Part shown: positions 1-7,969 of the stretch, one piece after another
Position numbering within the stretch: position 1 is the first letter of the stretch
How the letters are laid out: every line of letters starts with the position of its first letter
Assembly (NCBI RefSeq): GCF_945952365.1
Contig: NZ_CAMFHX010000030.1
Coordinates: forward strand, 1-32,507
DNA length: 32,507 nt
Direction: 5' to 3'
Source: an uncultured Cetobacterium sp.
GTDB lineage: Bacteria; Fusobacteriota; Fusobacteriia; Fusobacteriales; Fusobacteriaceae
Notes under the pieces: model-generated
What the model saw: only the letters and a program-made list of their open reading frames with translations
What the model was told of the DNA's origin: nothing
Database searches by the model: none
Position numbers and translations under genes: made by a program

Positions 1-14
1 TTCTGTTATTTTCA

Positions 15-126
15 TAACTTCTGACTATTTTCTCTATTCGGTTGTTAATGTCCTTTTCTATAATTCTTGCCGGCGGCGTTTCCCGCTGACAAAAATTATA
101 GTACCATAAATTTTAAACTCCGTCAA
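15..126 (-). promoter_or_regulatory. Promoter and GC-rich leader of a gene beyond the left edge
   Basis: Reading leftward, a -35 box TTGACG (121-126) is followed after 17 bases by TACTAT (98-103), which runs on into TACTATAAT. Transcription would start near position 90. The leader then holds a GC-rich patch at about 70-90 (CAGCGGGAAACGCCGCCGGC), unlike the AT-rich surroundings, with a short GCG/CGC hairpin and a GCCGGC palindrome. An ATG (13-15) lies near the window edge but has no good ribosome binding site, so the true start may be further left. The class of the leader is not recognised. No terminator separates it from the gene ending at 136. Confidence 0.5.
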
Positions 127-135
127 TAACTTTTT

Positions 136-990
136 TTATTTTTTTAAAATTTGTTTTTCTTTTATCTCTAATTCCTCAGGAAAAACAAGATTTTCTTCAA
201 CTAATTTTTTTAAAATATCTAAATAAAATTTTTCACCTAAGCTATACTTCAATGTTTCTCCATAAGCCATTACCAAAGGAACATAATCCTCTTCTAAAAA
301 ACCTTCTGGATTTTTTCTTCTAAATGAAGAACTCATTGATAACTCCTTGTTTATACATGGTGTATCATAATAGTCCTCTATTGTGAAACCTGTTGTAAAA
401 TCATCTGGAACCGTTATATACAATAGACTATTGTCCTCTTCTGAGATTATATCTATTGGCCACAAGCTGCATACTAAAGGCTTCTTCTCTACAATCTCTT
501 TTGCTCCTAAATTATTTTCTAGACATATCGAATGTAAAGAACATAACACTGATTCATTATTAGGTTTAAATGAGCAACTACAAAGTGATACCTCATTTTC
601 AACTACTTCATCAGGTACAAGACACTCGTCTGTTTTTATACTTTCTATTATATCTGCTAATTCAAATCCATTTTCTAATAAAATATCTATATTTTTTGTT
701 TTTTCATTATATTTTTCTAAATTATCTAAAATAAAATTTCTTGTTGTCTCTTCATAGATAGTAGGATTATCTGCACAACAAGGATCTTGGCATTTAAAAC
801 AGTCAAAGTTTGCTAAATTTGAAAAAGAACTATAGTCAACAAGAGCTTTATAATCTTTTCCTCTCATACTCACTATAGTTTCTAAGACATCAACTCTTGT
901 AAAATGTTCTCTTAGCATCTCCTCTCTCTCTTCACTAACCTTATATACCTCTTCTCCTTTTGGATGATTCAAAAATAAAAAATAGTTCAT
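136..990 (-). CDS. Cysteine-rich putative metal-binding protein (YkgJ-like)
   Basis: A 284-residue soluble protein with clustered cysteines: CFKCQDPCC near residue 64, CSC plus CSLHSIC near 136-155, and a KPLVCSLWP segment near 170. The CxxCxxxCC start resembles the YkgJ family of proposed zinc or iron-chelating proteins; membership is inferred from the cysteine pattern only. No signal peptide or membrane segment is visible. AGGAG sits six bases before the ATG, so the start is firm. It is transcribed alone, divergently from corA. The reaction, if any, is unknown. Confidence 0.6.
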   Translation of the reverse strand: MNYFLFLNHPKGEEVYKVSEEREEMLREHFTRVDVLETIVSMRGKDYKALVDYSSFSNLANFDCFKCQDPCCADNPTIYEETTRNFILDNLEKYNEKTKNIDILLENGFELADIIESIKTDECLVPDEVVENEVSLCSCSFKPNNESVLCSLHSICLENNLGAKEIVEKKPLVCSLWPIDIISEEDNSLLYITVPDDFTTGFTIEDYYDTPCINKELSMSSSFRRKNPEGFLEEDYVPLVMAYGETLKYSLGEKFYLDILKKLVEENLVFPEELEIKEKQILKK

Positions 991-1025
991 AACATCTCCT
1001 CAAATTATTAAAATATACTAATTGC

Positions 1026-1055
1026 ATTCTAACATAAATTACGTTTTTTTTACAA
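1026..1055 (-). promoter_or_regulatory. Promoter of the cysteine-rich protein gene
   Basis: TTGTAA (1050-1055), an 18-base spacer and TAGAAT (1026-1031) lie 36 bases before the start codon of the gene at 990, reading leftward. Both boxes are one or two bases off consensus. Confidence 0.45.
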
Positions 1056-1091
1056 TTTTTATAAATATTCAAATTAAGTTCTACTTATGTA

Positions 1092-1120
1092 TTGTTTTTC
1101 TCTTTTAGTTATAGTAATAT
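1092..1120 (+). promoter_or_regulatory. Candidate corA promoter
   Basis: TTGTTT (1092-1097), 17 bases, TAATAT (1115-1120), about 45 bases before the chosen corA start. The region is very AT-rich, so chance matches are likely. No magnesium-sensing leader is visible: the gap is too short for an M-box. Confidence 0.35.
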
Positions 1121-1166
1121 ATTGAATATAATATATTATTATAGTATAGGTACAGGAGGTATTATT

Positions 1167-2216
1167 TTGAACAAAAAAATAGGACTACAGCCCGGAACTC
1201 TTTTATATACTGGTGACCGTCACATAACAACAGAGATTCCTATAACTCACTACATATATAACCATGAATCTTTTAAAAAAAATAGTTTCATTTTTAAGGA
1301 TAATCTTTTAGTAGAACTTCATCCTTCAAATGTAAACTGGTTAAATATAGGTGGAATCCATAATATTGATCTTATTAAAAAAGTAGGAGAAGCTTTTAAT
1401 ATTGACTCTTTAATTTTAGAGGATTTACTTAATAACTCTCAAAGACCTAAATTAGAAATTAGAGATGATTATATTTTCATTACATTAAAAATGATTTCGC
1501 ATGCTAGTAAAAAACATAAATACGAATATGAACAAGTTTCATTCATATTATTTTCAAATCTTTTAATCACTTTCCAAGAGAATCCATTTGATGTTTTTGA
1601 TAATATCAGAGGAAGAATTGAAAAAGGCAGTGGAAGGTTAAGAAATAAAAAAGAGGGTTATTTAACTTATGCTTTAATCGATAGAATCGTGGATAACTAT
1701 TTTTTAATCATCGAAGATCTTGAAGAGAGAATTGACGATTTAGAAAGCAAAGTTACTACTGATCCTAAGAAAAAAGATTTCGATGAAATTCTAGAATTAA
1801 AAAAAGAACTTTTAAAATTTAGAAAAGCCTTAGCACCATTAAAAGAGGTTTCTGCTAAATTTAAAGATTCAGATATCCAAGAATATTTAGGTGAAGATAC
1901 TGATATCTACTTAAGAGATTTACAAGACCATATCATAATTGCAAATGAATCTAATGATGCTCTTTTCAATAGAGGAAATGAGCTATTACAACTTTATCAC
2001 TCTACTATAAGTACTGGAATGAATGAAATTATGAAAGTTTTAACTATGATTTCTACAATTTTCATTCCGTTAGGGTTCTTAGCTGGACTTTATGGTATGA
2101 ATTTCGAATATATACCTGAATTAAGTTGGAAATATGGATATTTCACTCTTCTAACTATTATGGGGCTTATAATTTTAGGAACTGCCATCTTCTTCAAAAA
2201 GAAAAAATGGTGGTAA
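1167..2216 (+). CDS. corA: CorA-family magnesium/divalent cation channel
   Basis: A 349-residue inner-membrane protein that forms a pentameric Mg2+ (possibly Co2+/Ni2+) channel. The C-terminus shows the family signature: a first transmembrane helix (MSTIFIPLGFLAGLYG), the GMN selectivity motif at residues 310-312, a short loop, a second helix and a basic KKKKWW tail. The long N-terminal part is the charged, helical cytoplasmic funnel. The frame is open back to 1092, but the start is placed at TTG 1167 because AGGAGGT (1154-1160) precedes it by six bases and the family N-terminus aligns from there. MscS follows 42 bases downstream, with its own strong ribosome site and probably in the same transcript. 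Confidence 0.92.
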   Translation: MNKKIGLQPGTLLYTGDRHITTEIPITHYIYNHESFKKNSFIFKDNLLVELHPSNVNWLNIGGIHNIDLIKKVGEAFNIDSLILEDLLNNSQRPKLEIRDDYIFITLKMISHASKKHKYEYEQVSFILFSNLLITFQENPFDVFDNIRGRIEKGSGRLRNKKEGYLTYALIDRIVDNYFLIIEDLEERIDDLESKVTTDPKKKDFDEILELKKELLKFRKALAPLKEVSAKFKDSDIQEYLGEDTDIYLRDLQDHIIIANESNDALFNRGNELLQLYHSTISTGMNEIMKVLTMISTIFIPLGFLAGLYGMNFEYIPELSWKYGYFTLLTIMGLIILGTAIFFKKKKWW

Positions 2217-2258
2217 AAAATTAATTTATAATATTTATTTTAAGGAGGTTTTTCCCAA

Positions 2259-3083
2259 ATGGAACAAACATTAGCAACTTTTATTAATGAATTCACAGCT
2301 GCAGTAGCTAAATCAGCTCCTCTTTTCATTAAAAAAGTAATCTTTTTAGCCATCTTATGGACTACTTACAAACCGGTTAAAGGTTTCTTAATGAAAGCTT
2401 TTAACAAATTTTTATCTCTAAAAAAATTAGATGAACTTCTAATTCACTTTTTAGAGTCATTCTTAAACATTATAATCATAATCTTCTATGGATTAAATGT
2501 TATTCAAATCCTAGGAATTGAAATGACATCTATCATTGCTCTTCTTGGATCAATCGGTATCGGTATTGGACTTGCACTTAAAGGAAGTTTATCTGATCTT
2601 GCTGGTGGAATGCAAATACTAGCTTCTAGATACTTCACTAAAGGTGACTATATTGTAACTTGTGGAATCGAAGGGATTGTTCAAAGAATAACTTTCCTAT
2701 ACACTGTTTTACATACTGTTGATAACAAATTTGTTGTTGTTCCTAATGGAAAACTTTCTGGTGAAGTTATCATCAACGCTGGTGCTAACAACGAAAGAAG
2801 AGTTGATTCTGTATTCTCAGTTTCTTATGACACATCTATCGATAAGGTAAAGGAGTTACTTACTCAAATTGCAAAAGAGCACAAACTTATTCTTCAAGAT
2901 AAGGATATATTTGTTAGACTTAGCAAACACAACTCAAGTTCTCTAGACTTTACTATGAGAGTTTGGGCAAAAAAAGAAAACTATTGGGAAGTTTTCTTCG
3001 ATTTACAAGAACTTGTTAAAAAGAAATTCGATCAAGAAGGAATTGAAATTCCATATAACAAACTTGATGTTTACCAAAAGTAG
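2259..3083 (+). CDS. MscS-family small-conductance mechanosensitive channel
   Basis: A 274-residue membrane protein. It has hydrophobic helices at about 20-40 and 62-85, then the glycine/alanine-rich pore helix at about 90-120 (ALLGSIGIGIGLALKGSLSD), followed by the beta domain (FTKGDYI, VVVPNGKLSG) and the alpha/beta C-terminal domain. These are the standard parts of MscS, which opens on osmotic downshock to release solutes. AAGGAGG precedes the ATG. It lies just after corA on the same strand and ends in a strong terminator, so the two ion channels are probably one operon. The length matches the short MscS class. Confidence 0.9.
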   Translation: MEQTLATFINEFTAAVAKSAPLFIKKVIFLAILWTTYKPVKGFLMKAFNKFLSLKKLDELLIHFLESFLNIIIIIFYGLNVIQILGIEMTSIIALLGSIGIGIGLALKGSLSDLAGGMQILASRYFTKGDYIVTCGIEGIVQRITFLYTVLHTVDNKFVVVPNGKLSGEVIINAGANNERRVDSVFSVSYDTSIDKVKELLTQIAKEHKLILQDKDIFVRLSKHNSSSLDFTMRVWAKKENYWEVFFDLQELVKKKFDQEGIEIPYNKLDVYQK

Positions 3084-3084
3084 A

Positions 3085-3115
3085 AAAAAGAGGCTAAGAT
3101 TTAGCCTCTTTTTTT
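3085..3115. terminator. Bidirectional terminator between mscS and aspA
   Basis: A nine-base perfect stem (AGAGGCTAA, 3089-3097; TTAGCCTCT, 3101-3109) with a three-base loop, an A run on the left and a T run on the right. It can end transcripts from both strands and sits between the converging mscS and aspA genes. Confidence 0.9.
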
Positions 3116-3122
3116 ATATATT

Positions 3123-4547
3123 TTATCTATTTTTTAATAAACTTTTTCCTGGAATTCCTGGTTTTGTCATTTCAAATGGATTTAAAATTATATCTAACTC
3201 CTCTTTTGTTAATAACTTTCTTTCTAATATTAGATCGATTACTGAAACTCCTGTCTTTATAGATGTCTTAGCAATATCTGCTGCATTTTTATATCCTATA
3301 TGTGGATTTAAAGCTGTTATTGTCCCAACACTCATATCCACTAATTGTTGACATCTTTCTTTATTTGCTGTTATTCCAACTAAACAGTTATCAATTAAAG
3401 TATTTACTCCATTTTTCAATATCTCAATCGATTGGAATAGATTAAAGAATAAAACTGGCTCAAATACATTTAGCTCCAATTGTCCAGCTTCTGCTGCTTT
3501 AGTTACTGTTTGGTCGTTTCCAAAAATTTGGAAACAAACTTGATTCATAACTTCTGGTATAACTGGATTAACTTTTCCAGGCATAATTGATGATCCAGGC
3601 TGTTGTTGAGGCAGATTAATCTCTGCTAATCCTGTTTTTGGTCCTGAAGCCATAAGTCTTAAATCATTACACATTTTTGATAGATTTACTGCTGTAACTT
3701 TTAAAGCTGAAGATAACCATACAAAACTATCTAAGTTTCTTGTTCCATCAACTAAATCATCAGCTTGAACAAAATCTACAGTTGTAACTTCTGATAAAAT
3801 TCTAACAACATCTTCTACATATTTTGTATCTGCATTTATTCCAGTTCCTACAGCTGTTGCCCCCATATTCACTGTTTTTAAATCCTCTAAAGCTATCTTA
3901 ATTCTTTTTATATCTCTTGCAACCGGTTGTGCATAAGCTTTAAACTCTTGCCCTAATCTTATTGGCACTGCATCTTGCAAATGTGTTCTACCCATTTTTA
4001 TAACATCATCAAACTCTACACTTTTCTCTAGCAACGTTGAATTTAATTTCTCTAAGCTTTTTAATAGCTCTTCAGACATCATCTGTAAAGCTAACTTTCC
4101 AGCTGTTGGAATTACATCATTTGTTGATTGCCCATAGTTAACATGGTCATTTGGATGAACTTTATCATACTTTCCTAGCTCTCCCCCAAGTAACTCGCCT
4201 GCTCTATTTGCAATAACTTCATTTATATTCATATTCATAGATGTTCCAGCTCCACCTTGTATCACATCAGTTATAAACTGATCCATGAATTGCCCATCTA
4301 TAATTTCATCCGATGCTTTTACTATTGCATCTACAACATCTTTCTCTAAAACTCCAGCTTCTAAATTTGCTATTGCTGAAGCTTTTTTTACATATGCTAA
4401 CGCTTTTATAAAATCATTTCCTAATCTATACCCCGTAATATAGAAATTATTTTTTCCTCTTAATGATTGAACCCCATAATAAGCATCTACCGGAACTTGT
4501 AATGTTCCTATTGAATCACTCTCTAATCTAAATTTTTCCAAAACCAT
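3123..4547 (-). CDS. aspA: Aspartate ammonia-lyase (aspartase)
   Basis: A 474-residue cytoplasmic enzyme of the fumarase/aspartase superfamily. It converts L-aspartate to fumarate and ammonia, which feeds amino-acid fermentation in fusobacteria. Visible hallmarks are the N-terminal DSIGTLQVPVDAYYGVQS segment, GRTHLQDAVP, and the mobile-loop signature GSSIMPGKVNPV carrying the catalytic serine. The near neighbour class II fumarase shares the last signature, but the N-terminus (LESDSIGTLQVP, YYGVQSLRG) favours aspartase. The start has an AAGGGAAGG site. It has its own promoter and a palindrome in its leader; the GntR regulator gene upstream is the obvious candidate controller. Confidence 0.9.
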   Translation of the reverse strand: MVLEKFRLESDSIGTLQVPVDAYYGVQSLRGKNNFYITGYRLGNDFIKALAYVKKASAIANLEAGVLEKDVVDAIVKASDEIIDGQFMDQFITDVIQGGAGTSMNMNINEVIANRAGELLGGELGKYDKVHPNDHVNYGQSTNDVIPTAGKLALQMMSEELLKSLEKLNSTLLEKSVEFDDVIKMGRTHLQDAVPIRLGQEFKAYAQPVARDIKRIKIALEDLKTVNMGATAVGTGINADTKYVEDVVRILSEVTTVDFVQADDLVDGTRNLDSFVWLSSALKVTAVNLSKMCNDLRLMASGPKTGLAEINLPQQQPGSSIMPGKVNPVIPEVMNQVCFQIFGNDQTVTKAAEAGQLELNVFEPVLFFNLFQSIEILKNGVNTLIDNCLVGITANKERCQQLVDMSVGTITALNPHIGYKNAADIAKTSIKTGVSVIDLILERKLLTKEELDIILNPFEMTKPGIPGKSLLKNR

Positions 4548-4600
4548 TCACCTTCCCTTTATTTATCCCCAGAACTTTAAAACTTTAAAACAAAATTTTC

Positions 4601-4621
4601 ATTTTCAACTTTTTTGAAAAT
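4601..4621. promoter_or_regulatory. Inverted repeat in the aspA leader (candidate operator)
   Basis: ATTTTCAA, five bases, TTGAAAAT is a perfect eight-base inverted repeat downstream of the aspA promoter and about 55 bases before its start codon. It could be a repressor site; its small stem with no T run on the minus strand argues against a terminator. Just downstream, towards aspA, the sequence ACTTTAAA occurs twice in tandem (4573-4589). Confidence 0.4.
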
Positions 4622-4666
4622 AAACATTTCGTTCTTTATCCGTTCATTCGTGCTTTCTTGTTTTAA

Positions 4667-4694
4667 AGTATACTGTTTTTTTTGTAAAAGTCAA
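4667..4694 (-). promoter_or_regulatory. aspA promoter
   Basis: TTGACT (4689-4694), a 16-base spacer and TATACT (4667-4672), each one base from consensus. It lies between the gntR gene and aspA, giving an aspA leader of about 110 bases that holds the inverted repeat at 4601-4621. Confidence 0.75.
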
Positions 4695-4724
4695 GTCTTT
4701 TTTATGATCTGTTTTTAGATTTTT

Positions 4725-5435
4725 TTATTTCAACAAAATAAATGTATCCTCTTTTGTAACTTCCTCTTTTACTTCAAAGTATTCTGGATTTTCAGCTTCT
4801 AATTTTTTTAACTTTAATAATGTTCTTCCTAAGTGATGCTCTAACATACCTCTCAGTTTATCAATATCTCTTTTTTCTAAAGCTGCCAAAATCTCTTCGT
4901 GCTCTTCTACAACTGAAATATCACTCGTTTTGTTTTTTGCATTTAAAACTCTTACTCTTTGATAATGTCCTGTTCCGTTTGATGCTAACTCCCATAATCC
5001 TGGAATCTCAGCTTTCTCAAATATCATTTTATGGAAATCATTATCCATCTTATGAAACTCTAAATAATTACGATTACCTTCACAGTAAACTCTTTGCATT
5101 TTTATATTTGTTCTTAAATCTTCTACAAACTCATCATCTAAATTCTCTACTACTCTTTCAAATGCAGCAGTTTCAAGAGCTACTCTAAGAACTTTAGCCT
5201 CTAAGACTTTTTGAGCACTAATTTTTGTTACAAATGTTCCTTTTTGCGGAATACTTTCTATCAATTGATCATGCTTTAATAGTATCAAAGCTTCTCTTAT
5301 AGGAGTTCTACTCATTCCTAATTTTTCTCCTATAACTTTTTCACTTAACTCACTTCCAGGCTTTAAATTTAATTCAAATATATTTCTTTTCAAAATTTTA
5401 TATGCATAAGCTGAATTGCTATTTTCTCTTGACAT
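4725..5435 (-). CDS. GntR-family regulator, FadR subfamily (FCD domain)
   Basis: A 236-residue DNA-binding regulator. Residues about 8-70 form the GntR winged helix (LKPGSELSEKVIGEKLGMSR, TPIREAL, PQKGTFVTKIS). Residues about 80-215 are an all-helical FCD ligand domain, with the D..FH pattern (MDNDFHKMIF) and later histidines (VVEEHEEIL, LEHHLGRT) that in this family bind a metal and a carboxylate ligand. TAGGAGG precedes the ATG. It lies immediately upstream of aspA on the same strand. That position suggests control of aspartate or C4-dicarboxylate metabolism, which is inference; the ligand is not known. Confidence 0.88.
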   Translation of the reverse strand: MSRENSNSAYAYKILKRNIFELNLKPGSELSEKVIGEKLGMSRTPIREALILLKHDQLIESIPQKGTFVTKISAQKVLEAKVLRVALETAAFERVVENLDDEFVEDLRTNIKMQRVYCEGNRNYLEFHKMDNDFHKMIFEKAEIPGLWELASNGTGHYQRVRVLNAKNKTSDISVVEEHEEILAALEKRDIDKLRGMLEHHLGRTLLKLKKLEAENPEYFEVKEEVTKEDTFILLK

Positions 5436-5490
5436 ATCTTTCCTCCTAGTTTATTTTTTCACATACTTTTATACAAAACAATATATCTCT

Positions 5491-5519
5491 ATAATAAAAT
5501 ATACTAGCTGCTTTGTCAA
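5491..5519 (-). promoter_or_regulatory. gntR promoter
   Basis: TTGACA (5514-5519, perfect), a 17-base spacer and TATTAT (5491-5496) lie 56 bases before the gntR start codon. Confidence 0.75.
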
Positions 5520-5533
5520 ACTCAATATTTCAC

Positions 5534-5564
5534 CAAAAAAAAATAGGGTGATATACACCCTATT
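5534..5564 (-). terminator. Terminator of the nucleoside salvage operon
   Basis: AATAGGGTG, loop ATATA, CACCCTATT (5542-5564) is a perfect nine-base stem followed on the minus strand by a run of T. It lies 18 bases after the cdd stop codon. Confidence 0.9.
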
Positions 5565-5581
5565 AAAATCTCTATATATTC

Positions 5582-5986
5582 TTATAACTCAAATCCATAT
5601 GGTAATAATTCTTCCATTGTCATTAATTTATAATCTCTTTTTAAGTTTCCAAGAATAATTATAGTATCATCATTTGCAAACTCTTTTATAACTTGTCTAC
5701 ATGCACCACAAGGACTTACTGGCCCTGTTGTATCTGCTACTACTGCGATTAGTTTTATTTTTCTCATACCTTTACTTGCTGCTGCAAAAATAGCACTTCT
5801 TTCAGCACAATTAGAAAGTCCATATGAACCATTTTCAATATTTGCCCCTGATGTTTCTTCATCATTCTCATCTACTAAAACAGCTCCTACTTTAAAGTTT
5901 GAATATGGTGCGTAAGCTTTCTCTCTAGCTAATATAGCTTTCTCAACATATTCTAAGATAGTTTTTTCATCTAATAATTTCACCAT
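5582..5986 (-). CDS. cdd: Cytidine deaminase
   Basis: A 134-residue zinc enzyme that deaminates cytidine and deoxycytidine to uridine and deoxyuridine in pyrimidine salvage. The zinc site is complete: C60-A-E62, with E62 the catalytic glutamate, and P92-C-G-A-C96 giving the other two cysteines. The length matches the small homotetrameric class. The frame is open up to a GTG at 6004 inside deoD, but that has no ribosome site. The ATG at 5986 has GGAG nine bases upstream, overlapping the deoD stop codon, so coupled translation with deoD is likely. Confidence 0.93.
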   Translation of the reverse strand: MVKLLDEKTILEYVEKAILAREKAYAPYSNFKVGAVLVDENDEETSGANIENGSYGLSNCAERSAIFAAASKGMRKIKLIAVVADTTGPVSPCGACRQVIKEFANDDTIIILGNLKRDYKLMTMEELLPYGFEL

Positions 5987-5990
5987 AAGA

Positions 5991-6695
5991 TTACTCCGAA
6001 ACACTTTCTAAAGCTATTTCTATCATATCTTTTAAAGTTGTTTGTCTCTCTTCAGATGTTGTTTCCTCTCCTGTAACTAACGAATCAGAAATTGTTAAAA
6101 TCGTTAATGCTTTAGCATTATATTTTGCTGCGATTGTATAAAGTGCTGCTGTTTCCATCTCAACACATAAAACCCCAAACTCTGCCCACTTTTTGTAAGA
6201 TTCAAAATTATCTCCATAGAACTCATCTGCTGTTAAAACATTTCCACCTTTAACTGGGATTCCTTTTTTTGCTGCTGCTGAAGCTGCATTCATAAATAAT
6301 CCAAAATCAGCTGTAGGTGCAAAGTCAGCTCCACCAAATCTAAGTCTATTCATTCCCGAAGTTGTCGAAGATGACATAGCTAAAATTACATCTCTTATTT
6401 TTACATCTTCTCTATAAGACCCTGCAGTTCCAACTCTTATAAGATTTTTAACTCCATACTCTCTAATTAACTCATTTACATATATTGAAATTGAAGGAAC
6501 TCCCATTCCTGTTCCTTGAACAGATATTCTTTTCCCTTTGTAAGTTCCTGTATATCCATACATTCCTCTTACTTCATTATAACAAACTACATCCTCTAAA
6601 AAAGTTTCTGCTATCCATTTCGCTCTAAGCGGATCTCCTGGTAGTAATACCGTTTCTGCTATTTCTCCCTTTTTTGCTCCTATATGTACGCTCAT
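5991..6695 (-). CDS. deoD: Purine nucleoside phosphorylase, DeoD type
   Basis: A 234-residue enzyme that splits purine (deoxy)nucleosides with phosphate to base plus (deoxy)ribose 1-phosphate. Hallmarks are [13 protein letters not shown] near the N-terminus, RVGTAGSY, and the VEMETAALY segment near residue 180 that binds the ribose. Two ATGs stand in tandem; AGGAGG is two bases from the first and five from the second, so the second (6695) is chosen. Its product feeds DeoB, encoded just upstream, and cdd follows four bases after its stop. The length matches the hexameric bacterial class. Confidence 0.93.
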   Translation of the reverse strand: MSVHIGAKKGEIAETVLLPGDPLRAKWIAETFLEDVVCYNEVRGMYGYTGTYKGKRISVQGTGMGVPSISIYVNELIREYGVKNLIRVGTAGSYREDVKIRDVILAMSSSTTSGMNRLRFGGADFAPTADFGLFMNAASAAAKKGIPVKGGNVLTADEFYGDNFESYKKWAEFGVLCVEMETAALYTIAAKYNAKALTILTISDSLVTGEETTSEERQTTLKDMIEIALESVSE

Positions 6696-6725
6696 CATAT
6701 CCTCCTAATTTACTTTATTATTTTT

Positions 6726-7907
6726 TTATTTTGTTATTTTTGTAGCAAAACTTCCTGTTAAGTCAGTTTTACCCAATAAAAACTCCTCTACTGTTGCTGC
6801 TATAGTTGAGAACCCTTCTAAAATTTCTAAGTTTACATCCTGCTTCATATTTTTACCATACACTAAAACAGGGATATACTCTCTCGTATGATCGCTTCCT
6901 TTATAAGTTGGATCACATCCATGATCAGCTGTTAATATTAAAAGTTCATTTTCTTTTAAATTTTCTATAATTTCAGGAAGATAGTTATCAAATTCCTCTA
7001 ACGCTAATTTATAACCTTTAGGGTCTCTTCTATGACCAAATTTCATATCAAAATCAACAAGATTTGTAAAAATTAATCCTTTAGTATCTTTTTTAAGCTC
7101 ATCTATAGTTTTTAAAATCCCATCTACATTATCTTTATTTGTACCTCTACTTCTTGTTAATCCAACACCAGCAAATATATCGCTAGTCTTTCCTATTCCG
7201 ATTACATCTAATCCCGAATTTTTTATTCTGTCTAACATACTCTCTTTAGGTGGTTCAACTGAATAGTCATGTCTATTTGCTGTTCTTGAAAACTCTCCAG
7301 CTTTTTTTCCTACAAAAGGTCTAGCTATTACTCTAGCAACAGGAGATAACTCAGTACAAATTTCTAAAGCTTTTTTACAAGCTTCATAAAGCTCATCTAA
7401 AGAGATTAACTCCTCGTTTGCAGCTATTTGGAATACAGGATCAGCAGATGTATAAACGATCCAATCTCCTGAAGCTAATTGCTCTTCTCCATAAACATCT
7501 AAAACATCTGTTCCAGAATATGGAAGATTACATAAAACTTTTCTTCCAGTAGCTTTTTCAAAAGCTTCAATTGTTTCTTTCGGGAACCCATTTGCGTAAG
7601 TTGGGAATGCTTTCTCTTGAACTATTCCTGCTATCTCCCAGTGCCCTGTTGTTGTATCTTTTCCTTTTGATAATTCAGAAGCTTTTCCAAAAGCTCCTGT
7701 TGCATTTTTCATAGAATCCACACCTAAAATTTCAGTTATGTTTCCTAATCCTAATCTCTCCATATTTGGAAGATTTAATCCACCTGTTGTAAGTGCAATA
7801 TTTGCTAAAGTGTTTGTTCCTTCATCCCCAAACTCTTTTGCATCTGGTAATGCACCTATTCCAGCACTATCTAAAACAATCAGTGTCACTCTATCTAATT
7901 TTTCCAT
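6726..7907 (-). CDS. deoB: Phosphopentomutase
   Basis: A 393-residue alkaline-phosphatase-fold enzyme that interconverts (deoxy)ribose 1-phosphate and 5-phosphate, linking nucleoside breakdown to the pentose pathway. The two-metal site is visible: LIVLDSAGIGALPDA at the N-terminus with the TNTL segment, DTTTGHWEI, and the C-terminal TADHGCDP and GSDHTREY. AAGGAG lies upstream of the ATG. It heads the deoB-deoD-cdd order; no deoC is present in this window, so deoxyribose 5-phosphate would have to be cleaved by an aldolase encoded elsewhere. Confidence 0.94.
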   Translation of the reverse strand: MEKLDRVTLIVLDSAGIGALPDAKEFGDEGTNTLANIALTTGGLNLPNMERLGLGNITEILGVDSMKNATGAFGKASELSKGKDTTTGHWEIAGIVQEKAFPTYANGFPKETIEAFEKATGRKVLCNLPYSGTDVLDVYGEEQLASGDWIVYTSADPVFQIAANEELISLDELYEACKKALEICTELSPVARVIARPFVGKKAGEFSRTANRHDYSVEPPKESMLDRIKNSGLDVIGIGKTSDIFAGVGLTRSRGTNKDNVDGILKTIDELKKDTKGLIFTNLVDFDMKFGHRRDPKGYKLALEEFDNYLPEIIENLKENELLILTADHGCDPTYKGSDHTREYIPVLVYGKNMKQDVNLEILEGFSTIAATVEEFLLGKTDLTGSFATKITK

Positions 7908-7936
7908 ATCACTTCACTCCTTTTGTATAAGGTAAC

Positions 7937-7961
7937 AAAAGGCTGATCAATTAGATCAGCC
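7937..7961 (-). terminator. Hairpin after the BMP-family gene (terminator or attenuator)
   Basis: GGCTGATC, loop AATTA, GATCAGCC (7941-7961) is a perfect eight-base stem nine bases past the stop codon. On the minus strand it is followed by TTTTGTTA, a weak T tract, so it may end only part of the transcripts and let the rest run into deoB. No separate promoter for deoB is visible. Confidence 0.7.
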
Positions 7962-7969
7962 CCCTTTTA

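Noticed and set aside
1..87. Possible protein reading QRETPPARIIEK in the left-edge leader
   Set aside because: No ATG, GTG or TTG opens the frame after the upstream stop, and its codons (CGG, ACG, CCG) are unlike those of the real genes.
1092..1166. N-terminal extension of corA from a TTG at 1092
   Set aside because: The extension is AT-rich, overlaps the likely promoter and has no ribosome site; AGGAGG before the TTG at 1167 decides the start.
991..1166. Magnesium M-box riboswitch before corA
   Set aside because: The gap is short, holds two divergent promoters and lacks the conserved M-box helices or a terminator.
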